A stretch of 64,000 bases of DNA from Streptomyces beigongshangae (GTDB lineage Bacteria; Actinomycetota; Actinomycetes; Streptomycetales; Streptomycetaceae), in assembly GCF_019710745.1 (NCBI RefSeq), contig NZ_JAHKJW010000039.1, positions 1 through 64,000 on the forward strand. Direction: 5' to 3'. The translations under genes were made by a program, and so were the position numbers. Position 1 is the stretch's first letter. Each line of letters begins with the position of its first letter. Positions 9,171-17,526 of the stretch are shown here, piece by piece. The notes beneath the pieces are model-generated. The model was given only the letters and a program-made list of their open reading frames with translations, did not search any database and was not told the origin of the DNA.

Positions 9171-10550
9171 TCATCCCTCCGGAAGGGGTCGTTCCGTGGT
9201 TTCCAGGGCCTCCAGCAGCCCGGCGAGTCCGACGAGGTCCGTGCCGGTCAGCCGCGGCAGCGTGCAGCCCGGCAGGGTGCGGCAGGCGGCCCGCCAGGCG
9301 GCGGGCACGGCCGCGCCGCCGCCGAGGGCGCCGGTCAGCGCGCCGGCGAGGGCCGGGGCCGAGTCCGCGACCCGGGACAGACAGGCGGCCGCGGGGACCG
9401 CCTCGGCGATACGGCCCCGTGCGGCGACGGCGAGTGCGAGCGCGACCGGGACGGTCTCGGCGGCGGCGATGCCGTAGCTGTACACGTGGTCGACGATCTG
9501 GTGCTCCAGGAGGGGGACGAGCCCGAACGCGCCGTCCCCCCGTGCCACGCAGTCGTCCGCGAGCGCGAGGGCGTGGCAGGCGTTGCGGCCGATCTCCGTG
9601 GCCTCGGGGAGCTCGTCGAGGGCCGCCGCCGCGCAGGCGTCCGCGTCCGCGCCGGCCAGCGCGAGCGCGAGCGCCGCGGCCATCGCGCGGGCGCCGTGCA
9701 CACCGTCGCCGTCCTGGGTGTAGCGGGCGTCGAACTCGGCGAGCTCCGCCGCGCGGCGGGCGTCCCCCGGATGGGCGACGGCCAGGACACAGGCCCGTAC
9801 GCAGGCCGCGTCGTCGAAGTAGTGCGGGTTGTCGTGGCCGCAGGCGGGCGGGCGCAGGCCGTTGGCGAGGTTGCCGAGGCCGGCCCGTACCGAGATGCGG
9901 GCGCGCAGGGGCAGGACCGCCGACTCGACCTCGGGGGCGCGGTCCGCGGCGGCGGCGACCTCGGCGGCGATCGTGTTCCAGGACAGGTCGACGGCCGCAC
10001 GCAGGCGGCGGTCGCGGCCGGGGCCGCCGGGCACGGCCGCGACCGCGGCACACAGGACCGCCTCCGCCGCGAACACCGCCCACTCGGCGTCGTCCGAGGG
10101 GCCGAGCCTGAGGGGTTCGGAGGGCTGGTTCAGGGCGATGGGGACGGGGAGGGTGGTGGTCGCGTTCTGTTCCGCGAAGGTGTCGAGTTCGCGGGTCAGG
10201 CGCCTGGTCCACTCCGGCATGCGGGCCGCCCGGTGCCGTGCGGCCGGCCAGCCCGCGGCGTCGCCCGCGGCCAGGCCCAGCAGGAGGCCCTCGATGCGGC
10301 GCGGGGTGCCGGGACGGCGGGCGGCGCGCGGGTGCGCCGCGGTGTGCCGCGCCCCCGCGGCGGGGCCGTGCGGATCCTGGCCCCGCGTGTCGTGGTCCCT
10401 CGTCCCGGGGCCGTGCGTGTCACGGTCCCGCGTCCCGGAAGGCGGTGCCGCCCGGTGTGCCGTGTGCGGGTCCGCGGGGAGCGGGCGGACGGCTCCCCGC
10501 GCCCCTTCCGGGGCCCCTCGCCCGGGCCCGTCGAGCAGCTCGGGGGTCAT
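9171..10550 (-). CDS. Degenerate ADP-ribosylglycohydrolase paralogue (B)
   Basis: A 459-residue protein recognisable by LLLGLAAGDAAGWPAARH near residue 80 and by DSAPALAGALTGALGGG near the end. Its metal-binding motifs are altered: the usual TDDT reads SDDA, and the C-terminal D-x-D-T reads V-A-D-S, losing the first Asp. It probably does not hydrolyse in the usual way; it may bind ligand or partner the intact paralogues. Residues of roughly 10-75 are a low-complexity His/Arg/Asp/Pro tract with repeated TRDHDTRGQD-like words, and the DNA there includes a piece resembling the intergenic repeat seen elsewhere in the window. ATG 10550 overlaps the stop of paralogue A (ATGA). Confidence 0.75.
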   Translation of the reverse strand: MTPELLDGPGRGAPEGARGAVRPLPADPHTAHRAAPPSGTRDRDTHGPGTRDHDTRGQDPHGPAAGARHTAAHPRAARRPGTPRRIEGLLLGLAAGDAAGWPAARHRAARMPEWTRRLTRELDTFAEQNATTTLPVPIALNQPSEPLRLGPSDDAEWAVFAAEAVLCAAVAAVPGGPGRDRRLRAAVDLSWNTIAAEVAAAADRAPEVESAVLPLRARISVRAGLGNLANGLRPPACGHDNPHYFDDAACVRACVLAVAHPGDARRAAELAEFDARYTQDGDGVHGARAMAAALALALAGADADACAAAALDELPEATEIGRNACHALALADDCVARGDGAFGLVPLLEHQIVDHVYSYGIAAAETVPVALALAVAARGRIAEAVPAAACLSRVADSAPALAGALTGALGGGAAVPAAWRAACRTLPGCTLPRLTGTDLVGLAGLLEALETTERPLPEG

Positions 10551-11554
10551 CGGGCGCCCTCGTCCGGGACCAGCAGGTCCGCCACGTCCAGGATGTGGTG
10601 GCCCCGCATGGAGGGGAGGCAGGTTCCCCGCGCGGGGCCGATGGCCGACGACCAGGCGGGCGGGATGGCGGCGGCGCCCTTCGTCGCACCCGCCAGGGCG
10701 CCCGCCACCGCTGCCGTGGTGTCGGCGTCGCGGCCCATGTTGACGGCCGTGAGGACCGCCCCCTCGAAGTCGCCGCCGGCCGCCGCGTACGCGCCGAAGG
10801 CCAGGGCCACCGCCTCGGGGGCCAGGTCCGTCCAGGGGTAGCCGCCGACGACGACCGCGGAGCGCACCGCGCGTTCGCCGCGGTGCGCGCAGTCCACGGC
10901 CCGGCGCAGGGAGCGGGCCGTCCAGGAGTCGCCGGGGACGACGGCCAGCGCGGCGGCGACGACCGCCTCCGTGGGGGCGCCGGTCATCGCCGCGGCGACA
11001 CCGGCCGCGACGGCCTGCCCGCCGTAGATGCCCTCGCCGTCGTGGCTCACCGAACCGTCGATCGCCACCAGCCGCGCCGCCTCCGCGGGACGGCCCGCCG
11101 CGAAGACGCCGAAGGGGGCCGCCCGCATGGCCAGACCGTCGCTCCAGGCGTGCCGGTGCTGGGCGGAGATGGGGGCGGCGAGTCCCCGGCGCAGGTTCTC
11201 CAGCGTGCCGCGCTCGCTGAAGCCCGCGCCCCGGAACGGCCCCTCGTCCCGGTCCGCGATCCACCGGTGCCAGGCGGCCTCCACCCGCGCCACCGTGAGC
11301 GCCGAGCCGTGCCGGGCGAGCAGCAGCCCCGAGAAGATCGCGTACTCCGTGTCGTCCGTGCCGGCCGGGTGCTCGGCCACGTACCCGGTGATGCGGCCCC
11401 AGCGCGCGCGGATCCCGGACGGCTTCATGTTCTCGGCCGGCGCCCCCAGCGCGTCCCCCACGGCCAGTCCCAGCAGCGCGCCGCGCGCGCGTTCGCGCAG
11501 GGCGGTGGCCTCCCCGGGGGCGGGTACCGGCGGAACGCAGGCGGTAGGAGCCAT
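10547..11554 (-). CDS. ADP-ribosylglycohydrolase family protein (paralogue A)
   Basis: A 335-residue, compact DraG/ARH-type hydrolase and first gene of the six-gene operon. It has GALLGLAVGDALGAPAEN, the metal motif GTDDTEYAIF and the second motif NMGRDADTTAAVAGALAGATKG, so all family metal ligands are intact. A long His/Gly loop holds DGSVSHDGEGIYGGQ. GGAGAGG lies 7 nt before ATG 11554. The gene is divergent from the VIT-type transporter gene across 271 bp. No DraT-type ADP-ribosyltransferase or nif gene is nearby, so a nitrogenase role is excluded. The substrate is unknown. Confidence 0.88.
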   Translation of the reverse strand: MAPTACVPPVPAPGEATALRERARGALLGLAVGDALGAPAENMKPSGIRARWGRITGYVAEHPAGTDDTEYAIFSGLLLARHGSALTVARVEAAWHRWIADRDEGPFRGAGFSERGTLENLRRGLAAPISAQHRHAWSDGLAMRAAPFGVFAAGRPAEAARLVAIDGSVSHDGEGIYGGQAVAAGVAAAMTGAPTEAVVAAALAVVPGDSWTARSLRRAVDCAHRGERAVRSAVVVGGYPWTDLAPEAVALAFGAYAAAGGDFEGAVLTAVNMGRDADTTAAVAGALAGATKGAAAIPPAWSSAIGPARGTCLPSMRGHHILDVADLLVPDEGAR

Positions 11555-11757
11555 GGCGGTGCCTCTCCGTCGCGGGGTCCCGGGCGATCGGGAGCCCTTT
11601 GCGCATGTGTCCCCACGGAGTGATCCGGCGGAGCCCCGCGGGCCCCGGCGTCACCCGGACGACCTCCGCGCACGGGGCGCCGCGGGCGGGCGGAGAGGGG
11701 CATCGCCGCAGGTAAGTACGGCCTTCCTTGCTGGCGGGAGCGGAATGACCGGCGTAC

Positions 11758-11774
11758 TTTAGACGTTGTCCAAA
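11758..11774. promoter_or_regulatory. 7-3-7 inverted repeat upstream of the VIT gene
   Basis: TTTAGACGTTGTCCAAA is a 7-3-7 inverted repeat with one mismatch. AT-rich arms with GAC/GTC cores resemble operators of Fur/PerR-type metal or peroxide regulators, which would suit a metal transporter promoter. The assignment to a regulator is inference. Confidence 0.4.
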
Positions 11775-11778
11775 AATG

Positions 11779-11800
11779 GAAGCACTCGGCCGAGTGCTTC
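11779..11800. promoter_or_regulatory. 22-bp perfect palindrome in the VIT leader
   Basis: A perfect 11+11 bp palindrome without a spacer (arm GAAGCACTCGG) lies 25-47 bp before the VIT gene ATG and 4 bp after the TTTAGAC repeat. It may be a dimeric regulator site or, in RNA, a leader hairpin near the ribosome site. It could serve either of the divergent operons. Confidence 0.45.
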
Positions 11801-11825
11801 GGTCGAGCATCACGGGAGATCCCGC

Positions 11826-12557
11826 ATGGCCCTCATCGAGACCGAGGCGGCGCTGCACGAGGCGCACCGCGACAACCACACCCACCGGGACGTGAACGGC
11901 GGCTGGCTGCGCCCCGCCGTCTTCGGCGCGATGGACGGCCTCGTCTCCAACCTGGCACTGATGACCGGTGTGGCGGGCGGGGCCGTCTCGCACCGGACCG
12001 TCGTCATCACCGGACTCGCGGGCCTGGCCGCCGGTGCCTTCTCCATGGCCGCCGGCGAGTACACCTCCGTCGCCTCCCAGCGTGAACTGGTCGAGGCCGA
12101 ACTCGACGTGGAGCGACGGGAGTTGAGGAAGCACCCGAAGGACGAGGAGCGCGAGCTCGCCCTGCTGTACGAGGCCCGCGGCGTCGACGGCGACCTCGCC
12201 GGCGAGGTCGCCCGGCAGCTGTCCCGGGACCCGGAGCAGGCACTGGAGATCCACGCGCGCGAGGAGCTGGGGATCGACCCCGGCGACCTGCCCTCGCCGG
12301 GCCTCGCCGCCGTGTCGAGCTTCGGCGCGTTCGCCCTGGGCGCCCTGCTCCCCGTCCTGCCGTACCTGCTGGGCGCCACCACCCTCTGGCCCGCCGTGCT
12401 CCTCGCGCTCCTCGGCCTCTTCGCCTGCGGCGCGGTGGTGGCCAGGGTGACCGCGAGGTCCTGGTGGTTCAGCGGCCTGCGGCAGCTCGCGCTGGGCGGA
12501 GCCGCCGCCGGTGTGACCTACGCCCTGGGCAGCCTGTTCGGGACGGCCGTGGGATGA
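11826..12557 (+). CDS. VIT1/CCC1 family iron/manganese transporter
   Basis: A 243-residue inner-membrane protein of the vacuolar iron transporter family. It starts at ATG 11826 behind GGGAGAT. The first helix carries FGAMDGLVSNLALMTGVAGG, the second GLAAGAFSMAAGEYTSVASQ. A charged cytoplasmic segment of about 75 residues rich in Glu (E-rich metal-binding domain of the family) follows, then three more helices at the C-terminus. The family exports Fe2+ or Mn2+ from the cytosol using a proton gradient. Two inverted repeats lie directly upstream. It is probably a single-gene transcript, ended by the hairpin at 12565-12598. Confidence 0.9.
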   Translation: MALIETEAALHEAHRDNHTHRDVNGGWLRPAVFGAMDGLVSNLALMTGVAGGAVSHRTVVITGLAGLAAGAFSMAAGEYTSVASQRELVEAELDVERRELRKHPKDEERELALLYEARGVDGDLAGEVARQLSRDPEQALEIHAREELGIDPGDLPSPGLAAVSSFGAFALGALLPVLPYLLGATTLWPAVLLALLGLFACGAVVARVTARSWWFSGLRQLALGGAAAGVTYALGSLFGTAVG

Positions 12558-12564
12558 CGCGCAC

Positions 12565-12598
12565 CGCCCGGCCGGGCGCCCCCGCGGGGGGCCGGGCA
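12565..12598 (+). terminator. GC hairpin after the VIT gene
   Basis: Outer arms GCCCGGC and GCCGGGC enclose a further GCCCCC/GGGGGC pairing, starting 8 nt after the VIT stop codon. It has no T run. Confidence 0.5.
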
Positions 12599-12605
12599 AG
12601 CAGCT

Positions 12606-12643
12606 GTTACCCGGCGGTTTCGATTTGATGACCACGGGGCATG
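12606..12643 (+). promoter_or_regulatory. Degenerate GlnR-like array (distal)
   Basis: Pentamers GTTAC, GTTTC, ATGAC and GCATG occur at exact 11-nt steps (6-nt spacers), the spacing of the Streptomyces GlnR box (GTnAC-n6-GAAAC repeated). Only the first is a perfect match. It is about 290-325 nt before gltB. Confidence 0.25.
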
Positions 12644-12841
12644 ACCCGTAAGCGCTGCGGGCAATGACGCCCGCTCCGCACCTTCAACCGGCGGGTGACG
12701 TTGCCTGTCGCGGTCGGACCGACGGTCATGGATCTGTCCGAAAAGGTCCCCCTCCCAGCCGCCACGAGCGGCCCGTCGCCGCGACCCACGGCGTCCGCAT
12801 GATGAAACGCGGTATCCGGTTCACGAGAATCGCTCCATCAT

Positions 12842-12857
12842 GTAACCTGCACGAAAT
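12842..12857 (+). promoter_or_regulatory. GlnR-like box (proximal)
   Basis: GTAAC, six bases, then GAAAT: one mismatch from the GTnAC-n6-GAAAC consensus. It lies 74-89 nt before gltB ATG, a good position for nitrogen control of glutamate synthase. Confidence 0.35.
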
Positions 12858-12930
12858 TTCGCACTCCTCGCTCAGGGCCAACGTCGTCCCTCTGCACTAT
12901 GCATATGCCACGACGACGACGGGAGAGCCG

Positions 12931-15900
12931 ATGCGTACGCCGCGCCAGCCGTCCCAGCACTCCGCGAATGGCCAGAAGTGGTCCTTCATGGATGCTCGCC
13001 CTGCCGCGCAGGGCATGTACGACCCGCGCAACGAGCACGACGCCTGCGGCGTCGGCTTCGTGGCGACCCTCACCGGTGAGGCGAGCCACGCGCTGGTCGA
13101 GCAGGCGCTGACCGTGCTCCGCAACCTGGAGCACCGCGGTGCGACCGGCTCGGAACCCGACTCGGGTGACGGCGCGGGCATCCTGTCCCAGGTCCCCGAC
13201 GCCTTCTTCCGCGAGGTGGCCGGATTCGAGCTGCCCGAGGCGGGCTCGTACGCGGTGGGCATCGCCTTCCTCCCGGAGGAGGCCCTCGACGAGGCCGTCT
13301 CACGGATCGAGGCGATCGCCGCCGAGGAGGACCTCACGGTCCTCGGCTGGCGTGAGGTCCCGGTCGCCCCCGGACTCCTCGGTGCCACCGCCCGCTCGAC
13401 GATGCCCCTCTTCCGCCAGGTCTTCGTGACGGACGGTTCCAGCCAGGGCATCGACCTCGACCGCAAGGCGTTCGTGCTGCGCAAGCGCGCCGAACGCGAG
13501 GTCGGCGTGTACTTCCCGTCGCTCTCCGCCCGCACCATCGTCTACAAGGGCATGCTGACCACCGGACAGCTGGAGCCCTTCTTCCCGGACCTGTCCGACC
13601 GCCGCTTCGCCTCCGCGATCGCGCTCGTGCACTCCCGGTTCTCCACGAACACCTTCCCGAGCTGGCCGCTCGCCCACCCCTACCGCTTCGTCGCGCACAA
13701 CGGCGAGATCAACACGGTCAAGGGAAACCGCAACTGGATGGTCGCCCGCGAGTCCCAGCTCGTCTCGGACCTCTTCGGCGCCGGCAAGGACCTCGACCGG
13801 ATCTTCCCGGTCTGCACGCCCGACGCCTCCGACTCCGCCTCCTTCGACGAGGTCCTGGAGCTGCTGCACCTCGGCGGCCGGTCCCTGCCGCACTCCGTGC
13901 TGATGATGATCCCGGAGGCGTGGGAGAACCACGACACCATGGACCCCGCCCGCCGCGCCTTCTACCAGTTCCACTCCACGATGATGGAGCCCTGGGACGG
14001 CCCGGCCTGCGTCACCTTCACCGACGGCACCCAGGTCGGCGCGGTCCTCGACCGCAACGGCCTGCGCCCCGGCCGCTACTGGGTCACCGACGACGGCCTC
14101 GTCGTCCTCGGCTCCGAGGTCGGCGTCCTCGACATCGACCCCGCGAAGGTCGTCCGCAAGGGCCGCCTCCAGCCCGGCCGGATGTTCCTCGTGGACACCG
14201 CCGAGCACCGCATCATCGAGGACGACGAGATCAAGGCCGGCCTCGCCGCCGAGAACCCGTACGCGGACTGGCTGGAAGCCGGCGAGATCGAGCTGTCCGA
14301 CCTGCCCGAGCGCGAGCACATCGTGCACACCCACGCCTCGGTCACCCGCCGCCAGCAGACCTTCGGCTACACCGAGGAGGAGCTGCGCGTCATCCTCGCC
14401 CCGATGGCCAAGACCGGCGGCGAGCCGCTGGGCTCCATGGGCACGGACTCGCCGATCGCGGCCCTGTCCGAGCGCCCGCGGCTGCTCTTCGACTACTTCA
14501 CCCAGCTGTTCGCGCAGGTCACCAACCCGCCGCTGGACGCCATCCGCGAGGAGCTCGTGACCTCGCTGCGCTCCTCCCTCGGCCCCGCGGGCAACCTGCT
14601 GGAGCCGAACGCCGCGTCCTGTCGCAGCGTCACCCTGCCCTTCCCGGTGATCGACAACGACGAGCTGGCCAAGCTCATCCACATCAACGCCGACGGCGAC
14701 ATGCCGGGCATGAAGGCCGCGACGCTCTCCGGCCTGTACCGCGTCTCCGGCGGCGGCGACTCCCTCGCCGCCCGCATCGAGGAGATCTGCGCCGAGACCG
14801 ACGCCGCCCTCGCGAACGGCGCGCGCCTGATCGTCCTCTCCGACCGGCACTCCGACGCCGAGCACGCGCCGATCCCCTCGCTGCTGCTCACCGCGGCCGT
14901 CCACCACCACCTCATCCGCACCAAGCAGCGCACCCAGGTGGGCCTGCTGGTCGAGGCCGGCGACGTCCGCGAGGTCCACCACGTGGCCCTCCTCATCGGC
15001 TACGGCGCCGCCGCCGTCAACCCGTACCTGGCGATGGAGTCCGTCGAGGACCTGGTCAGGGCCGGCACGTTCCTGCCCGGCATCGAGCCCGAGCAGGCCA
15101 TCCGCAACCTCATACACGCCCTCGGCAGGGGCGTCCTGAAGGTCATGTCCAAGATGGGCATCTCCACCGTCGCCTCCTACCGCGGCGCCCAGGTCTTCGA
15201 GGCCGTCGGCCTCGACTCGGCCTTCGTGCGGAAGTACTTCAGCGGCACCGCCACCAAGATCGGCGGCGTCGGCATCGACGTCGTCGCCAAGGAGGTCGCC
15301 GCCCGCCACGCCAAGGCGTACCCGGCCAGCGGCATCGCGCCCGCCCACCGCGCCCTGGAGATCGGCGGCGAGTACCAGTGGCGCCGCGAGGGCGAGCCGC
15401 ACCTGTTCGACCCGGAGACGGTCTTCCGCCTCCAGCACTCGGCGCGCAGCAACCGCTACGACATCTTCAAGAAGTACACGGACCGCGTGAACGAGCAGTC
15501 CGAGCGCCTGATGACGCTGCGCGGCCTGTTCGGCTTCGACTCGGGCCGCCCGCCGGTCCCCCTCGACGAGGTCGAGCCCGTCAGCGAGATCGTCAAGCGC
15601 TTCTCCACCGGCGCCATGTCCTACGGCTCCATCTCCAAGGAAGCCCACGAGACGCTCGCCGTCGCCATGAACCAGCTGGGCGCCAAGTCCAACACCGGCG
15701 AGGGCGGCGAGGACCCGGACCGCCTGTACGACCCGGCGCGCCGCTCCTCCATCAAGCAGGTCGCCTCCGGCCGCTTCGGCGTCACCTCCGAGTACCTCGT
15801 CAACGCGGACGACATCCAGATCAAGATGGCCCAGGGCGCCAAGCCCGGCGAGGGCGGCCAGCTGCCCGGCCACAAGGTGTACCCCTGGGTCGCCAAGACC

Positions 15901-17526
15901 CGGCACAGCACCCCCGGCGTGGGCCTGATCTCCCCGCCGCCGCACCACGACATCTACTCCATCGAGGACCTCGCCCAGCTCATCCACGACCTGAAGAACG
16001 CGAACCCGCAGGCGCGGATCCACGTGAAGCTGGTCTCCGAGGTCGGCGTCGGCACGGTCGCCGCCGGTGTCTCCAAGGCCCACGCGGACGTCGTCCTGAT
16101 CTCCGGCCACGACGGCGGAACGGGCGCCTCCCCGCTCACCTCGCTCAAGCACGCCGGCGGCCCCTGGGAGCTCGGCCTCGCCGAGACCCAGCAGACGCTG
16201 CTCCTGAACGGTCTGCGCGACCGCATCGTCGTGCAGACCGACGGCCAGCTGAAGACCGGCCGGGACGTCGTCATCGCCGCCCTCCTCGGCGCCGAGGAGT
16301 TCGGTTTCGCGACCGCGCCGCTCGTCGTCTCCGGCTGCGTCATGATGCGCGTCTGCCACCTGGACACCTGCCCGGTCGGCATCGCCACGCAGAACCCGGT
16401 CCTGCGCGACCGGTTCACCGGCAAGGCCGAGTACATCGTCAACTTCTTCACGTTCATCGCCGAGGAGGTCCGCGAGATCCTCGCCGAGCTGGGCTTCCGC
16501 TCCGTCGAGGAGGCCGTCGGCCACGCCGAGGCGCTCGACGTCACCCGGGCCGTCGACCACTGGAAGGCGCAGGGCCTGGACCTGTCCCCGCTCTTCCACG
16601 TGCCCGCGCTGCCCGAGGGCGCGGCGCTCCACCAGACCGTCCAGCAGGACCACGGCCTGGAGAAGGCGCTCGACAACGAGCTGATCAGGCTCGCCGCCGA
16701 CGCCCTCAACGCGGCCGGTCCCGCCGACGCCCAGCCGGTGCGCGCCCAGGTCGCCATCCGCAACATCAACCGCACGGTCGGCACCATGCTCGGCCACGAG
16801 GTGACCAAGAAGTTCGGCGGCGCGGGCCTGCCCGACGACACCGTCGACATCACCTTCACCGGCTCCGCGGGCCAGTCCTTCGGCGCGTTCCTGCCGCGCG
16901 GCGTCACCCTGCGCCTGGAGGGCGACGCCAACGACTACGTCGGCAAGGGCCTCTCCGGCGGCCGCGTGATCGTCCGCCCCGACCGGGGCGCCGACCACCT
17001 CGCCGAGTACTCCACCATCGCCGGCAACACCATCGCGTACGGCGCCACGGGCGGCGAGCTCTTCCTGCGCGGCCGCACCGGCGAGCGCTTCTGCGTCCGC
17101 AACTCCGGCGCGACCGTGGTCGCCGAGGGCGTGGGCGACCACGGCTGCGAGTACATGACCGGCGGCCACGCCGTGGTGCTCGGCGAGACGGGCCGCAACT
17201 TCGCGGCCGGCATGTCCGGCGGTGTCGCGTACGTCATCGACCTGGACCGCGACAACGTCAACGCCGGCAACCTCGGCGCGGTCGAGGCCCTGGACGACGC
17301 CGACAAGCAGTGGCTGCACGACGTGGTGCGCCGCCACCAGGAGGAGACGGCCTCCACCGTCGCCGAGAAGCTCCTGGCCGAGTGGGACACCGCAGTGAAC
17401 CGCTTCAGCAAGATCATCCCCAGTACGTACAAGGCAGTGCTCGCCGCCAAGGACGCCGCCGAGCGAGCCGGACTCGACGAGTCCGCGATCACCGAGAAGA
17501 TGATGGAGGCGGCGACCAATGGCTGA
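12931..17526 (+). CDS. gltB: Glutamate synthase large subunit
   Basis: This 1531-residue NADPH-GOGAT alpha chain makes two glutamates from glutamine and 2-oxoglutarate in the cytosol together with GltD. It begins at ATG 12931 behind GGGAGAG. A propeptide of 38 residues precedes the N-terminal nucleophile C39 in HDACGVGFVATL, which becomes the amidotransferase cysteine after cleavage. The FMN/synthase domain carries GGTGASPLTSLKHAGGPWE, and the 3Fe-4S cysteines are in CVMMRVCHLDTCPVGIATQN. The C-terminal beta-helix has repeated GA/GG motifs such as GGRVIVRPD. The stop overlaps gltD by 8 nt. Nitrogen regulation through GlnR-like boxes upstream is possible. Confidence 0.97.
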   Translation: MRTPRQPSQHSANGQKWSFMDARPAAQGMYDPRNEHDACGVGFVATLTGEASHALVEQALTVLRNLEHRGATGSEPDSGDGAGILSQVPDAFFREVAGFELPEAGSYAVGIAFLPEEALDEAVSRIEAIAAEEDLTVLGWREVPVAPGLLGATARSTMPLFRQVFVTDGSSQGIDLDRKAFVLRKRAEREVGVYFPSLSARTIVYKGMLTTGQLEPFFPDLSDRRFASAIALVHSRFSTNTFPSWPLAHPYRFVAHNGEINTVKGNRNWMVARESQLVSDLFGAGKDLDRIFPVCTPDASDSASFDEVLELLHLGGRSLPHSVLMMIPEAWENHDTMDPARRAFYQFHSTMMEPWDGPACVTFTDGTQVGAVLDRNGLRPGRYWVTDDGLVVLGSEVGVLDIDPAKVVRKGRLQPGRMFLVDTAEHRIIEDDEIKAGLAAENPYADWLEAGEIELSDLPEREHIVHTHASVTRRQQTFGYTEEELRVILAPMAKTGGEPLGSMGTDSPIAALSERPRLLFDYFTQLFAQVTNPPLDAIREELVTSLRSSLGPAGNLLEPNAASCRSVTLPFPVIDNDELAKLIHINADGDMPGMKAATLSGLYRVSGGGDSLAARIEEICAETDAALANGARLIVLSDRHSDAEHAPIPSLLLTAAVHHHLIRTKQRTQVGLLVEAGDVREVHHVALLIGYGAAAVNPYLAMESVEDLVRAGTFLPGIEPEQAIRNLIHALGRGVLKVMSKMGISTVASYRGAQVFEAVGLDSAFVRKYFSGTATKIGGVGIDVVAKEVAARHAKAYPASGIAPAHRALEIGGEYQWRREGEPHLFDPETVFRLQHSARSNRYDIFKKYTDRVNEQSERLMTLRGLFGFDSGRPPVPLDEVEPVSEIVKRFSTGAMSYGSISKEAHETLAVAMNQLGAKSNTGEGGEDPDRLYDPARRSSIKQVASGRFGVTSEYLVNADDIQIKMAQGAKPGEGGQLPGHKVYPWVAKTRHSTPGVGLISPPPHHDIYSIEDLAQLIHDLKNANPQARIHVKLVSEVGVGTVAAGVSKAHADVVLISGHDGGTGASPLTSLKHAGGPWELGLAETQQTLLLNGLRDRIVVQTDGQLKTGRDVVIAALLGAEEFGFATAPLVVSGCVMMRVCHLDTCPVGIATQNPVLRDRFTGKAEYIVNFFTFIAEEVREILAELGFRSVEEAVGHAEALDVTRAVDHWKAQGLDLSPLFHVPALPEGAALHQTVQQDHGLEKALDNELIRLAADALNAAGPADAQPVRAQVAIRNINRTVGTMLGHEVTKKFGGAGLPDDTVDITFTGSAGQSFGAFLPRGVTLRLEGDANDYVGKGLSGGRVIVRPDRGADHLAEYSTIAGNTIAYGATGGELFLRGRTGERFCVRNSGATVVAEGVGDHGCEYMTGGHAVVLGETGRNFAAGMSGGVAYVIDLDRDNVNAGNLGAVEALDDADKQWLHDVVRRHQEETASTVAEKLLAEWDTAVNRFSKIIPSTYKAVLAAKDAAERAGLDESAITEKMMEAATNG

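Larger units (their letters stand above)
12558..12930. other. 373-bp region before gltB
   Basis: After the VIT terminator the region holds no convincing small gene. It contains two possible GlnR-type half-site arrays (separate entries) and a more AT-rich stretch from about 12810 to 12905. The gltB promoter probably lies in that stretch, for example around TATGCAT at 12897-12903. No known riboswitch fold was recognised. Confidence 0.5.

Noticed and set aside
6585..11554. Nitrogenase regulation (DraG) role for the ADP-ribosylglycohydrolases
   Set aside because: No draT or nif genes are present and Streptomyces generally do not fix nitrogen. The family name does not fix the substrate.
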